DNA of 64,000 bases. Origin: Glaciecola sp048820975 (GTDB taxonomy: Bacteria > Pseudomonadota > Gammaproteobacteria > Enterobacterales > Alteromonadaceae). Of this stretch, positions 17,739 through 26,421 are shown one piece after another. The stretch's first letter is position 1. The number at the start of each line of letters is the position of its first letter. The translations under genes were made by a program, and so were the position numbers. The stretch is taken from positions 62,001-126,000 of the forward strand of contig NZ_JBMEUF010000003.1 in NCBI RefSeq assembly GCF_048820975.1, given 5' to 3'. The notes below the pieces were generated by a model. The model was not told the origin of the DNA, ran no database searches, and was given only the letters and a program-made list of their open reading frames with translations.

Positions 17739-18475
17739 GAGGCACTTCCTTTAAGTTTAATACTTTAATAACTTTTTGCCGCTGTCCCTAATTAAGCTGA
17801 GCGCATTTACGTGGGCGCATTTATTTCGATATTACGAATAATAAACACATGCAAAATACGCAAATATCAATTGTAGCATTTTGACATAATGAATAGGCTA
17901 ATTAGAACTGTAGCATATAAATTTAAACTATGGCTAAATTTATATTTTTAAAATTAATAAAAGCTCTTTAGCCCCTATAATAGAAAACTTTTTATGCTTG
18001 GTCAGCTTTAATTTTGTGTTTTTAGTAAGTTTAATATTTCTTTAACATTAAACACGTAAAAACAGGCTTGTAAGTCGTTAAAATGTAACAAAATTGCTAA
18101 CTACATTTGTGTAGCCTAAGAGCCTTTGTTTATTAAAGTGCCTAGTGTATAATGCTTCACCTAAAGTTTGAGTTTTTAAATGAGTTTAAAACTGGCGAAA
18201 ACATGGTTTATGCACAAGGTTTAGTTGAAACGTTGTTATATAGTGGGTTACTCAAAATTTTTTAAGTAAAGTTTTGTGCATGTAACAACTAACTGTGTAA
18301 GCATGGCATAACATGTGCAAATTAAAGCAATTGTGGCAAACGTTGTTTTACGCCGTATTTTACAAATTGTACAAAGGGTATGGTTAACTAAGCTTAAAGA
18401 TGCAACATATAAGCTACTGCAACTCGCTACAAATTATTTATAACTTAATCATCATTTGGTGTAACCGTACAAGGC
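17739..18475. promoter_or_regulatory. Gene-free control region of the exopolysaccharide locus
   Basis: 737 bp, strongly AT-rich, between the divergent initiator gene and the export operon. No open frame with a convincing start and no RNA family was recognised. It holds at least one good sigma-70-like promoter (18126-18153), which leaves a leader of about 310 nt before the first gene of the export operon. Long leaders and regulator sites are common before polysaccharide operons, but no JUMPstart/ops sequence was seen. Confidence 0.5.
18126..18153 (+). promoter_or_regulatory. Candidate sigma-70 promoter of the exopolysaccharide export operon
   Basis: TTGTTT at 18126-18131, 16-bp spacer, perfect TATAAT at 18148-18153. 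Predicted transcription start near 18160, about 315 nt upstream of the first start codon. Confidence 0.55.
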
Positions 18476-19708
18476 ATGTTGGAATATAAAATGGAAAATA
18501 AACGAACTAAATTAGCTGTATTAGTAGGCTTAACTCTTTCAGGTAGCGTGGCGTTTGGCCAACAATTTGAAGACGCAGCATCACTCGAATTCGGCAGTTT
18601 TGATGTAACCCCAACGCTTGACTTAGGCCTACATTTTGATGACAACATAACCAAAACTGCCACCAATGAAATTGAAAGTTGGTCACGCATTGTTGCACCA
18701 CAAATAAGCATGGTGAGTAGCCTTGGTGCAAGCCAAGTAAACTTTGGCTACCGCTTAGTAGATGAAACCTTCTTTTCAAGCGATGCTGACAGCTACACTG
18801 ATCACTTCTTTTTAGCCGGTGTTGACTTAGAACTGAATGCCCGCAACAGAATAAGCGCCAGCCTAGAATTTGAAGACGGCCATGAAGAGCGTGGTTCTGG
18901 CTATTCAATAGGCACGGGCACTACGCTAAGCTCACCGGATTTATACAAACAAACTGAATTAGACGTACTATATTCTTATGGTGCTTACAACGCGGAAGGC
19001 CGTTTTGATGTAAATGCCAATATTCGCACTCTAGATTATGATTTAGATACTGTTGGTTATATTACTCGTGACAGAACACTATCAGAATTAGGCGGTACAT
19101 TTTACTATCGCGTAGGCGCCACTACTGACATGACCTTCGATGCATCGTTTACTGATGTGTCATACAAAGTGGCGGCTGATGAAAACAACCCGCTTGATAG
19201 CACTGACAGTTCATATTTGGTGGGTTTACAATGGGAAGCTACGGCACAAACCTCAGGTTTTGCGAAAATAGGTTACCAAGAAAAAGATTTTAAGTCTGCA
19301 CAACGTGAAGATTTCAGCGGGTTTGATTGGGCTGCCGGTGTGTTATGGCAACCGGTTGATTACGCAAGCTTAGAATACACAACAGGTACTGATACCAACG
19401 AAACAAACGGTGAAGGTAACTTTATCAAAGAGAAAAACCACACGGTAAGATGGCGCCATACTTGGCTTGAACGTGTTCGTTCATCAGCCAGTATTACGTG
19501 GAATAACAACGAATACGAAGGCCAGTTAATTGATGGTTTTGATATAAGATCAGATGACAACCTACGTTTTAATGCCTCAGTGTATTATCAGTTTAGACGC
19601 TGGGTAAACTTTGAAGTAGGATACAGATTCGCCGAACGTGACAGTAACCGTGCAGGTATTGATTATGACCAAAATCAGTTCATAATAAACGCCTTAATAA
19701 CTCTGTAG
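18476..19708 (+). CDS. Outer-membrane beta-barrel protein of the polysaccharide export operon (EpsL-like)
   Basis: 410-residue exported protein with a signal peptide ending ...LSGSVAFG. The rest is made of alternating aromatic/polar strands such as FEVGYRFAERDSNRAGIDYD and ends FIINALITL. This fits an outer-membrane barrel of the type found beside wza/wzc genes in EpsL-containing loci. Its role would be polysaccharide passage or anchoring at the outer membrane, inferred from family and position. A second possible ATG at 18491 gives a shorter n-region (MENKRTK) and has TTGGAA just before it, so the true start could be either. First gene of a tight five-gene operon. Confidence 0.8.
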   Translation: MLEYKMENKRTKLAVLVGLTLSGSVAFGQQFEDAASLEFGSFDVTPTLDLGLHFDDNITKTATNEIESWSRIVAPQISMVSSLGASQVNFGYRLVDETFFSSDADSYTDHFFLAGVDLELNARNRISASLEFEDGHEERGSGYSIGTGTTLSSPDLYKQTELDVLYSYGAYNAEGRFDVNANIRTLDYDLDTVGYITRDRTLSELGGTFYYRVGATTDMTFDASFTDVSYKVAADENNPLDSTDSSYLVGLQWEATAQTSGFAKIGYQEKDFKSAQREDFSGFDWAAGVLWQPVDYASLEYTTGTDTNETNGEGNFIKEKNHTVRWRHTWLERVRSSASITWNNNEYEGQLIDGFDIRSDDNLRFNASVYYQFRRWVNFEVGYRFAERDSNRAGIDYDQNQFIINALITL

Positions 19709-19734
19709 CGTACGTATAAAAAAGGCAGTAAAAA

Positions 19735-20307
19735 ATGAAAATTGCAAATAATGGTGTAGCCAAGTGCTACACTGCTTGGATGAAGTACTGTTTATTTGCT
19801 TTACTTAGTTTTAATTTATTAGGCCTAAGCCACGCGCAAGTAAGCGAAAGCGAATACACGCTTGGCGCGGGTGACTTAATAAAAATAAGCGTATTTGGCC
19901 AAAGTGATCTTAGTTTAGAAACTAGGTTGTCAAACGTTGGTTATATACGCTATCCATTCTTAGGTGATATTGGCCTTGTAGGTAAAACCGTTAACGAGGT
20001 TGAGCAACTTATTGACTCAGGCCTACGGGGTGACTACCTTGTAAATCCTTCTGTATCGGTAACTGTTGAAGAATACAGGCCTTTCTTTATAGACGGCGAA
20101 GTTAAACGCCCCGGCGGTTACCCGTATCAACCTGGTTTAAATATCGATAAAGCAGCCGCTTTGGCGGGGGGCTATACAGAGCGCGCCGCAAAAGGTCAAG
20201 TTATTATCCGCCGCACCATTGGTGGCGTTGAACAAAATTTTGAATTTAATTCAAACGAAATAATTATGCCCGGTGACATTGTTACCGTTAAAGGCCGCTT
20301 TTTCTAA
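19735..20307 (+). CDS. Short Wza-like polysaccharide export protein
   Basis: 190-residue polysaccharide biosynthesis/export protein. A signal sequence ending near SHAQ is followed by the Poly_export domain (YTLGAGDLIKISVFGQSDLS) and one SLBB-type segment (FIDGEVKRPGGYPYQPGLNI). It lacks the lipobox Cys and the extra SLBB domains and C-terminal helix of full-length Wza (about 380 residues). It therefore resembles the short EpsE-type export proteins that work with a separate outer-membrane barrel, here probably the gene just upstream. AAGGCAG precedes the ATG. Predicted to form or cap the periplasmic export conduit. Confidence 0.9.
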   Translation: MKIANNGVAKCYTAWMKYCLFALLSFNLLGLSHAQVSESEYTLGAGDLIKISVFGQSDLSLETRLSNVGYIRYPFLGDIGLVGKTVNEVEQLIDSGLRGDYLVNPSVSVTVEEYRPFFIDGEVKRPGGYPYQPGLNIDKAAALAGGYTERAAKGQVIIRRTIGGVEQNFEFNSNEIIMPGDIVTVKGRFF

Positions 20308-20322
20308 GGACTTCCTAGATTT

Positions 20323-22593
20323 ATGGACAACACAAATTCGAACTCGCCTCAGCAGGCAAAGCTGTTTGATACTGACGTAATAGATTTTACCCAATATTTT
20401 AATACCATAATGCGCTATTTCTGGCGCATTCTTGGTTTATCGGTATTTTTAACTATATTGGCTATGTTATTTGCATATAGCATTACACCAAAATACAACT
20501 CAACTGTGTCGTTATTGATAGAGTCGGAACAAGCGAATGTGTTGTCAATTGAAGAAGTCTACGGCCTTGATTCAAGCCGAAAAGAATATTTTCAAACTCA
20601 GTATGAAATACTTCGTTCAAAGCAAATTGCGCGCAGAGTAGTTGAGCGTTTAGATTTGCACAATAATGAGTTTTTCAATCGTGATGTAATTCTAGAAAAC
20701 AAAAGTGCTTTAGCAAGCTCGGTTGACAGCATTAAAGCCGGCGTAAAAAGCCTACTGCCTTTTCTTCCACAAAAAGAAGTAAAAGAATACACTGAAGAAC
20801 AACTGCTAGAAGGGCGAATTAAATACGCTACTTCGTTGTTAAAGCGCAGCATAACAGTAAGCCCCGTTAAAAGTACGCAAGTAGTTAATATTACGGTTCA
20901 AACCCCAAGCGCCGGTTTGAGTGCCAAATTAGCTAATACCGTTGCTGATGTTTATATTGAAAGCTACTTGCAAGCCAAATTAGATATGACCGAAAAAGCC
21001 ACTACTTGGTTAAATCAAAGTTTGCAGGGCCTGCGTAGTAAATTAGATGCTTCAGAAAGAAGCTTAGCGCTTTTTTATGAAACTGAAAAAGTAGTAGATA
21101 TTGACGGCGTAGTAGGCTTAGCGTCTGACAAAGTTCAGCAACTAAGCAACCAGTTAATATCTTCACAAGTTGTATTGCAACGTAACCAAGCTATTTATGA
21201 GCAAGTAAATACACCTGGTGTTAGTATGCAAGACTTAGCCACTATTCCTGAAGTGCTTAATCATCCGTCTATTCAGTCAGTTAAGCGTGACGAAGTACTC
21301 GCTGAAAGCCGTATTTCAGAACTTAAAGAAACCTACGGCCCGAAACACCCTAATATGATTGCGGCCAATGCTGAACTTAGTTCAATTCGTACCAGTTTAA
21401 TGAACCAAATAAATAATTTGGTTTCAGGTATCACCAACGAATACCGCACTGCAAGGCAAAAAGTGGCGTCATTAACACAAGAAGTTGAAGAGGCGAAAGC
21501 CAGCTTTAGAAGCTTGTCGGCCCTTGATAACCGCCGCAAAACGCTTCAACGTGATGTTGATACTAACCAGCAACTATATAATTCATTTTTTACTCGTTTA
21601 AAAGAAACTGACCAGCTAGGTGGCTTTGAATCAGCTAATGCTAGAGTGCTTGATGCTGCAACACCACCTGGTAGCGCAGCAAAGCCACGCAAGGGGATGA
21701 TTATTGCTGCAGCATTTGTGGTCAGTTTTGGTTTTGGTTGCTTTTTAGCACTAATGCTTGAGGCACTTAATAGCGGCATTCGCTCAGTTGACGATGTAGA
21801 ACGAAAGCTTTCACAACGCATGTTAGGCATAATTCCGTGGCAGCCGCACAAGAAAAAGCAAGACTTAGCCTTGCGCCACTTCTTTGATCCTAAGCACCAT
21901 ATGTTCAGCGAATCGGTACGTACCCTACGTACCAGCTTACAGCTACTTAATATTGATAAGCCATCACAAACCATATTGGTTACCTCAAGTGTGCCTAAAG
22001 AAGGCAAAAGTACCGTTGCCGTAAACTTAGCGTTTGCTTTAGGCCAGCTTAACAAAGTACTGCTAATTGATGCTGATTTACGTAGGCCAGCAATTGCTAA
22101 GCGTTTTGGTTTACCGGGTTTTCAACCGGGTTTAGCTAATGCGGTGTCAGGCACGCATTCATTAAACGAATGCATAGTGAAAGATGAAGAGTCAAATGTT
22201 GATATTTTGGGTGCAGGTACTTTACCACCTACACCACAAGAATTACTGGCGTCTAGTAAGTTTGCTGAGCTTATGCTTAAATTACGCGGTGAATATGACC
22301 ATATTATTGTTGATAGCGCACCCACCCAAGCGGTGAGTGACGCAATAGTGGTATCTAAATTATGTGACTCTTTGGTGTATGTAGTGCGTTCTGACAGCAC
22401 AAGCGCCAAAGTTATTAAAAATGGGCTTAGCCGCTTTATACAAATTGGCCACCGAATTGATGGCATAGTTCTGAACCAGGTTGATTTGAAAAAAGCGAAA
22501 AAGTCAGGCGGGTATGAAGGGTTTTATGACCAATACGGTTATAACAGTTACGACGCTACCCAGGGCGAGGCTAACTCCAGCGGAAAAGCGTGA
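20323..22593 (+). CDS. Wzc-like polysaccharide co-polymerase with BY-kinase domain
   Basis: 756-residue inner-membrane chain-length determinant fused to a bacterial tyrosine kinase. A Wzz domain with two membrane helices (about residues 30-55 and 460-480) encloses a coiled-coil-rich periplasmic region and the GNVR-type segment. The cytoplasmic kinase has Walker A SVPKEGKST near residue 555, Walker A' LLIDADLRRP near 582 and Walker B IIVDSAPT near 661. The C-terminal tyrosine cluster (about 730-745, five Tyr) is the autophosphorylation site. Controls polymer length and export. The stop overlaps the next start by 4 bp (GTGA), coupling kinase and phosphatase synthesis. Confidence 0.94.
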   Translation: MDNTNSNSPQQAKLFDTDVIDFTQYFNTIMRYFWRILGLSVFLTILAMLFAYSITPKYNSTVSLLIESEQANVLSIEEVYGLDSSRKEYFQTQYEILRSKQIARRVVERLDLHNNEFFNRDVILENKSALASSVDSIKAGVKSLLPFLPQKEVKEYTEEQLLEGRIKYATSLLKRSITVSPVKSTQVVNITVQTPSAGLSAKLANTVADVYIESYLQAKLDMTEKATTWLNQSLQGLRSKLDASERSLALFYETEKVVDIDGVVGLASDKVQQLSNQLISSQVVLQRNQAIYEQVNTPGVSMQDLATIPEVLNHPSIQSVKRDEVLAESRISELKETYGPKHPNMIAANAELSSIRTSLMNQINNLVSGITNEYRTARQKVASLTQEVEEAKASFRSLSALDNRRKTLQRDVDTNQQLYNSFFTRLKETDQLGGFESANARVLDAATPPGSAAKPRKGMIIAAAFVVSFGFGCFLALMLEALNSGIRSVDDVERKLSQRMLGIIPWQPHKKKQDLALRHFFDPKHHMFSESVRTLRTSLQLLNIDKPSQTILVTSSVPKEGKSTVAVNLAFALGQLNKVLLIDADLRRPAIAKRFGLPGFQPGLANAVSGTHSLNECIVKDEESNVDILGAGTLPPTPQELLASSKFAELMLKLRGEYDHIIVDSAPTQAVSDAIVVSKLCDSLVYVVRSDSTSAKVIKNGLSRFIQIGHRIDGIVLNQVDLKKAKKSGGYEGFYDQYGYNSYDATQGEANSSGKA

Positions 22594-23318
22594 TAGATTT
22601 ACACAGCCATATATTGCCGAGCATAGATGACGGCGCACAAACTATAAGTGACACGCTAGCCATAGCGCAAAATACAGTAGATAACGGCGTTACACATATG
22701 ATGTGTACGCCGCATATTAATTACGGTACGTTTAACAATAGCCCCAGCACTATTGAGCCCGCATTTAAACAAGCCGTAGAAGCTATTCAAAATGCCAACA
22801 TTCCGCTTAAAATTGCCATGGCCTGCGAAATGCGAATATGCCCTGAGGTAATAACTTTAGTTAAACAAACTAATTTACCCTTTATAGGCCAATGGAAAAA
22901 TCGCTCAGCGGTGCTGTTAGAGCTACCGCATAGCCATATTCCCCCAGGTGCTGAAAACCTCATCAGGTGGCTTGTACAAAACAATATTCAGCCTGTTATT
23001 CCGCATCCAGAAAGAAACCGCGATATATTGGCTAACTATGCAAAAGCAAAATGGCTTAAGCAGCAAGGCTGTTTGTTTCAGGTAACGGCGGGTGCCTTTG
23101 TTAATCGTTTTTCTGATAAAGTCATGAAAACGGTATGGCAACTACTTAATGACGAACTTATTGATTACGTAGCCTCGGATACTCATAACGTAACGCGCAG
23201 GCCAAATGATATGCTAGCGGCATATAAGGCCGTTGAGCAAAAGCATGGCCGCGCTGTGGCGCAGCAGTTATTTGTTGAAGTGCCTCAACAAATAACTGCT
23301 GATGTACAGTGGCAATAA
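22590..23318 (+). CDS. PHP-type protein-tyrosine phosphatase (CpsB/YwqE family)
   Basis: 242-residue metal-dependent phosphatase of the PHP fold. The N-terminal metal motif MIDLHSHILPSIDDGA is diagnostic, followed by CTPHINYG, ACEMRICPE, VIPHPERN and ASDTHN, which supply the other metal ligands. CpsB/YwqE enzymes dephosphorylate the BY-kinase encoded by the preceding gene. Together they cycle tyrosine phosphorylation during export. It starts with a GTG that overlaps the kinase stop codon. This type is more usual in Gram-positive loci than the low-molecular-weight Wzb phosphatase of enterics. Confidence 0.92.
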   Translation: MIDLHSHILPSIDDGAQTISDTLAIAQNTVDNGVTHMMCTPHINYGTFNNSPSTIEPAFKQAVEAIQNANIPLKIAMACEMRICPEVITLVKQTNLPFIGQWKNRSAVLLELPHSHIPPGAENLIRWLVQNNIQPVIPHPERNRDILANYAKAKWLKQQGCLFQVTAGAFVNRFSDKVMKTVWQLLNDELIDYVASDTHNVTRRPNDMLAAYKAVEQKHGRAVAQQLFVEVPQQITADVQWQ

Positions 23319-23333
23319 TAAGGAGAGGGAAGC

Positions 23334-24131
23334 ATGGACCAAGGGCAAAGTAGCCAGCGACGCAGGCGCCGTTCTAAAAAAGAGCCTAAACCCCAATTCA
23401 ATTTAGGCAAATACTTTACTGTGCCCACATTTTTGCATGAAGAAGTTGGCAGAAAGCGCTTGTTACCTTTGTTTATTTTATTTATCGCTTTTATAGGTAT
23501 TGTTAATGCGTTTCGTTTTGGCGGTGCCAGCCTTGATTACTACAGTGTAAAAAACTCAATAAGCTTATGGATTAATAAGGGCACTGCCCAGTCGCAAACT
23601 AGTTATGAAAGCGCTAAAGCGTCTATTAATACTGCCAATGTATTGCATCATTCAAATCCGCTGTATCTTGAGCTAGACGCCCAAATTAAAGAATGGGGCG
23701 TGTTGTCAGGCTTTGAAGCTGATATGGGCTTACAAGCGGCGCAAGCTAGCTATTTGTTGGCGAGTAAAAGCCGACCACTATGGCCGGTTACTTGGGCTAA
23801 CTTAGCTATGCTTAAATGGCGCAAACAAGAATTTGATGATGAAATGCTAAGTTACTTAAATAGAGCACATACTTTAGGTTTGCAAAAGGCTGAAGTACAC
23901 ATTCTATTTACACAGTTAGGATTGAGCTTGTATCAAGCAAATCATCCGTTTTACCGAAGCATACGTGAGCAAACACAAACTCACATTAAAAAGGGCATAC
24001 AGGCTAATCCTAGCCGAAATCAAATTGTGGCTTTTATTAAAGATAATGGCCATCATAGAACGGTTTGCCGTTGGCTAGACGTAAATGCCGACGAATTTGC
24101 TATTAGCATGCTAGGTTGCCAAAAGGCTTAA
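23334..24131 (+). CDS. VpsP-like exopolysaccharide biosynthesis protein
   Basis: 265-residue inner-membrane protein. A very basic N terminus (RRRRRSKKEPK) precedes one membrane helix near residues 44-62. The periplasmic part is helical and TPR-like, with repeats around LASKSRPLWPVTWANLAMLK and HTLGLQKAEVHILFTQLG. This layout matches VpsP of the Vibrio polysaccharide cluster, whose exact role is unknown. AGGAG precedes the ATG and the gene follows the phosphatase by 15 bp, so it belongs to the export operon. It ends convergently with the ligase/polymerase gene in a shared hairpin. Confidence 0.75.
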   Translation: MDQGQSSQRRRRRSKKEPKPQFNLGKYFTVPTFLHEEVGRKRLLPLFILFIAFIGIVNAFRFGGASLDYYSVKNSISLWINKGTAQSQTSYESAKASINTANVLHHSNPLYLELDAQIKEWGVLSGFEADMGLQAAQASYLLASKSRPLWPVTWANLAMLKWRKQEFDDEMLSYLNRAHTLGLQKAEVHILFTQLGLSLYQANHPFYRSIREQTQTHIKKGIQANPSRNQIVAFIKDNGHHRTVCRWLDVNADEFAISMLGCQKA

Positions 24132-24152
24132 AAGAGAATTCCTTAAAGCCTT
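24123..24152. terminator. Hairpin between convergent vpsP-like and ligase genes
   Basis: AAGGCTT (24123-24129) pairs with AAGCCTT (24146-24152). The minus-strand transcript has a TTTT run after the stem, so it should serve the ligase gene; the stop codon of the VpsP-like gene overlaps the left arm. Confidence 0.45.
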
Positions 24153-24156
24153 GCTG

Positions 24157-25554
24157 TTATTCAGTAGCGGGCTTAGAAGCACTTTTTCTGGGTATATGAA
24201 TTTTTAAGCTGTTTATGATCATACTTAGCGCTAAAAACACCACAAAATAAGCACTATTTGCATAAGCCTGCAGCGGAAAATCAACCGTTGCATGTAAGCC
24301 CATGCCAATAATCGCCATTAAACAGGCAAAGCCCGCACCTTTAAATATAGAGTTTTTACGTTTGTATAAAGCCCTTATAGACTTGTACATACAAAACCCG
24401 ACTAATACTAATAATATAAAGAAACCAATAACACCGTATTCAATGGCGAATTGCAGGTAGTCATTATGTAGATGATCATAAAAGTCACCTACTTCGGTAA
24501 CTTGATAGCTAGGGAAGGTTGAGTAAAATGAGCCCGCACCTGAGCCAAACAGGGGGAAGTCAACCAGCATAGGAAATGCATCACTTAGTACTTCGTCACG
24601 GGTTTCTTGCTGTACCGATGTTTGGGCTAAACGCTCTTTTACGCGTTCAAGGCCAAAATAAGCGCTTACTATGAATAGGTCAATTATAAACATACTTATA
24701 ATAAGCACCGATAAACCCCTACTGCGATTTTTAATAAGCACCAAAGCAAGTAAGCCAACCACTGCCATTGATACAAAAAACGCGGTATTGCCCATTCTAG
24801 AGCGTGACATAACCAAGCCAATTACCATAACTGCTATGCATATTCTTACAATAGCTTTACTGCCAAGCAGGGTAGTGGCTATTGAACGCATAAAGTCTTT
24901 TGGGGTCGACATTTTGCCTTTTTCGAGTGAGGTAACTAACAAGCCAATACCCGCGGCTAAACATAACATTAAAAAGTTAGCGTAATGGTTTTTATATACA
25001 AAGCTGCCTGTGGCAACTTCGCCTACGGGTAGGCCAAATACAGCACTGTTTGTAGCGCCCAATAAAATTTCAAAACTGCCATAAAGGGCTTGAAAAGTAC
25101 CACTGGCTAACATGGTGAGTAAAAGCAAACGTATGCGTTTTTCAGTATTTACTAACACCAGTACACATATGAATAGGCAAAAATAGCTAAGTAACTTAAT
25201 AAAGCTGATCATGCTTTGGCCGGGATCAACCGACAAATAAAAGCTACTGGCATTTACGTCAGCGAAGGCTAAATATGAACTTGGTGAAAGCATGGCTACT
25301 AACGAACTAGGAAATGGAATAATTTGCAGCGATGCAAATGCTATAAATCCAAGCCATATACATATAGCTTTAAAATAACTATTGGTGCCAAGAGCATAAA
25401 TTCTTCGGTGCTTTAACACCACAATAAAGGTTAAGGCAAATATGCATATTTCAAAAAAGCTCCATGCCCAAGGGCGGTTCGCACCTAAAGGGATGGGTAA
25501 TAAAAACAATATAGCGAGTAGTGTATAGAAACTCTTATTGGTTGTGATGTTCAC
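24157..25554 (-). CDS. O-antigen ligase / polymerase family membrane protein (Wzy_C)
   Basis: 465-residue polytopic membrane protein with about 11-12 helices. The characteristic large periplasmic loop near residues 320-370 contains FPLFGSGAGSFYSTFPSYQ and HLHNDYLQFAIEYGVIG, with the His of the HNxYL-type motif of O-antigen ligases and Wzy-like polymerases. It would either polymerise the exopolysaccharide repeat unit or transfer glycan to an acceptor; ligase and polymerase cannot be separated by eye. It lies on the opposite strand to the export operon. A second Wzy_C-type gene lies at 37641-38873, so the locus may serve more than one glycan. Confidence 0.88.
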   Translation of the reverse strand: MNITTNKSFYTLLAILFLLPIPLGANRPWAWSFFEICIFALTFIVVLKHRRIYALGTNSYFKAICIWLGFIAFASLQIIPFPSSLVAMLSPSSYLAFADVNASSFYLSVDPGQSMISFIKLLSYFCLFICVLVLVNTEKRIRLLLLTMLASGTFQALYGSFEILLGATNSAVFGLPVGEVATGSFVYKNHYANFLMLCLAAGIGLLVTSLEKGKMSTPKDFMRSIATTLLGSKAIVRICIAVMVIGLVMSRSRMGNTAFFVSMAVVGLLALVLIKNRSRGLSVLIISMFIIDLFIVSAYFGLERVKERLAQTSVQQETRDEVLSDAFPMLVDFPLFGSGAGSFYSTFPSYQVTEVGDFYDHLHNDYLQFAIEYGVIGFFILLVLVGFCMYKSIRALYKRKNSIFKGAGFACLMAIIGMGLHATVDFPLQAYANSAYFVVFLALSMIINSLKIHIPRKSASKPATE

Positions 25555-25610
25555 AGAATGTTTGATCTCTATTAGTTATTAAGTATGCTGCTAGCTCAAT
25601 AATCAGGTAC

Positions 25611-25634
25611 AAAAAAGCCCCAATATATGGGGCT
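25611..25634 (-). terminator. Rho-independent terminator of the secreted-protein gene
   Basis: On the minus strand AGCCCC and GGGGCT form a 6-bp stem with a 7-nt loop, followed by a run of six T. It lies about 20 bp after the stop of the gene at 25654-26259. Confidence 0.85.
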
Positions 25635-25653
25635 ACTATAACAGAGTTATTTC

Positions 25654-26259
25654 TTAGTTGTTAGATGCTGTGGTATCACCACCGCCAGTACCACCAGCGC
25701 CAATGCCTGCGCCTAATGGAACTGTTCCAGCACCTGGGCCTGCACCCGGGCCAGCAGCCGTTGCATCAGAAACTGTAGTTGGGTCAACACCCGCCTGCAG
25801 TACAGCTACTAAAATATCTTCAGGCGACATAACGCCAGTTAGCGCTGCGCCATCAAACACTTCTTGAGCGAAGTCAGGGTAAAGTACCGAGCCTAAGGTA
25901 ATTACGTGTACTGCTTTGTCAGGGTTTGACTCAACCAATACTTTTGTTACTTCAATTAAGCTGTTTGCGTTAATCATTTCATCATAAAATGAGGTAGCAA
26001 TAGCTACATCAAAAGCAACGGCTGACTTAGATTCACCGTCAAGGGTGGTGTCAGACTCAGTTAACGCGCTCTGAATAGCTTCAATAGTTGCTTCGCTAGG
26101 GCGAATGCCAGCATCCACTTTTGCAATAATATTGTTATGAAGGCGTGTGCCAGGTTGGTCAGAGTCACCAAACACTGTGCCTGCACCGTCCTGTGCATAA
26201 ACACTGAACGCCGATACAACTAATAGCAATGAGGCTGCTACAACGCGGCGAATACTCAT
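25654..26259 (-). CDS. Secreted protein of unknown function with Gly/Pro/Ala-rich tail
   Basis: 201 residues from the ATG at 26259, which has AAGGA upstream and begins the signal peptide MSIRRVVAASLLLVVSAFSV; an earlier in-frame start at 26322 would put an unlikely leader in front. The mature protein begins near QDGAGTVFGD. The middle is helical and acidic. The last 35 residues are low-complexity: AAGPGAGPGAGTVPLGAG and Gly/Thr/Asn repeats. No family recognised. It has its own terminator and lies directly downstream of the lapD-like gene, between it and the ligase gene, so a surface or matrix role is possible but unproven. Confidence 0.75.
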   Translation of the reverse strand: MSIRRVVAASLLLVVSAFSVYAQDGAGTVFGDSDQPGTRLHNNIIAKVDAGIRPSEATIEAIQSALTESDTTLDGESKSAVAFDVAIATSFYDEMINANSLIEVTKVLVESNPDKAVHVITLGSVLYPDFAQEVFDGAALTGVMSPEDILVAVLQAGVDPTTVSDATAAGPGAGPGAGTVPLGAGIGAGGTGGGDTTASNN

Positions 26260-26421
26260 ATTTTTGAATCCTTCTTCAATTAGGTTTAAACGTATAAAAC
26301 AAAACTTTATACAATTGCCCATATTTTAATGGTTGTTCGCTTCTTAAGCAACTTTTTATCTTTATAAATAACAAACGCTTATTTATAAGTGCTTATAATT
26401 ACCGTGCTATTAGGTTAACAA

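Noticed and set aside
18180..18224. Possible 14-codon upstream frame in the leader of the exopolysaccharide export operon
   Set aside because: No ribosome-binding site and no attenuator-like structure or codon bias that would support a leader peptide.
25654..26259. Considered as the LapG-cleaved adhesin because it lies beside lapD
   Set aside because: Only about 200 residues, with no RTX repeats, retention module or type I secretion signal; it has an ordinary N-terminal signal peptide.
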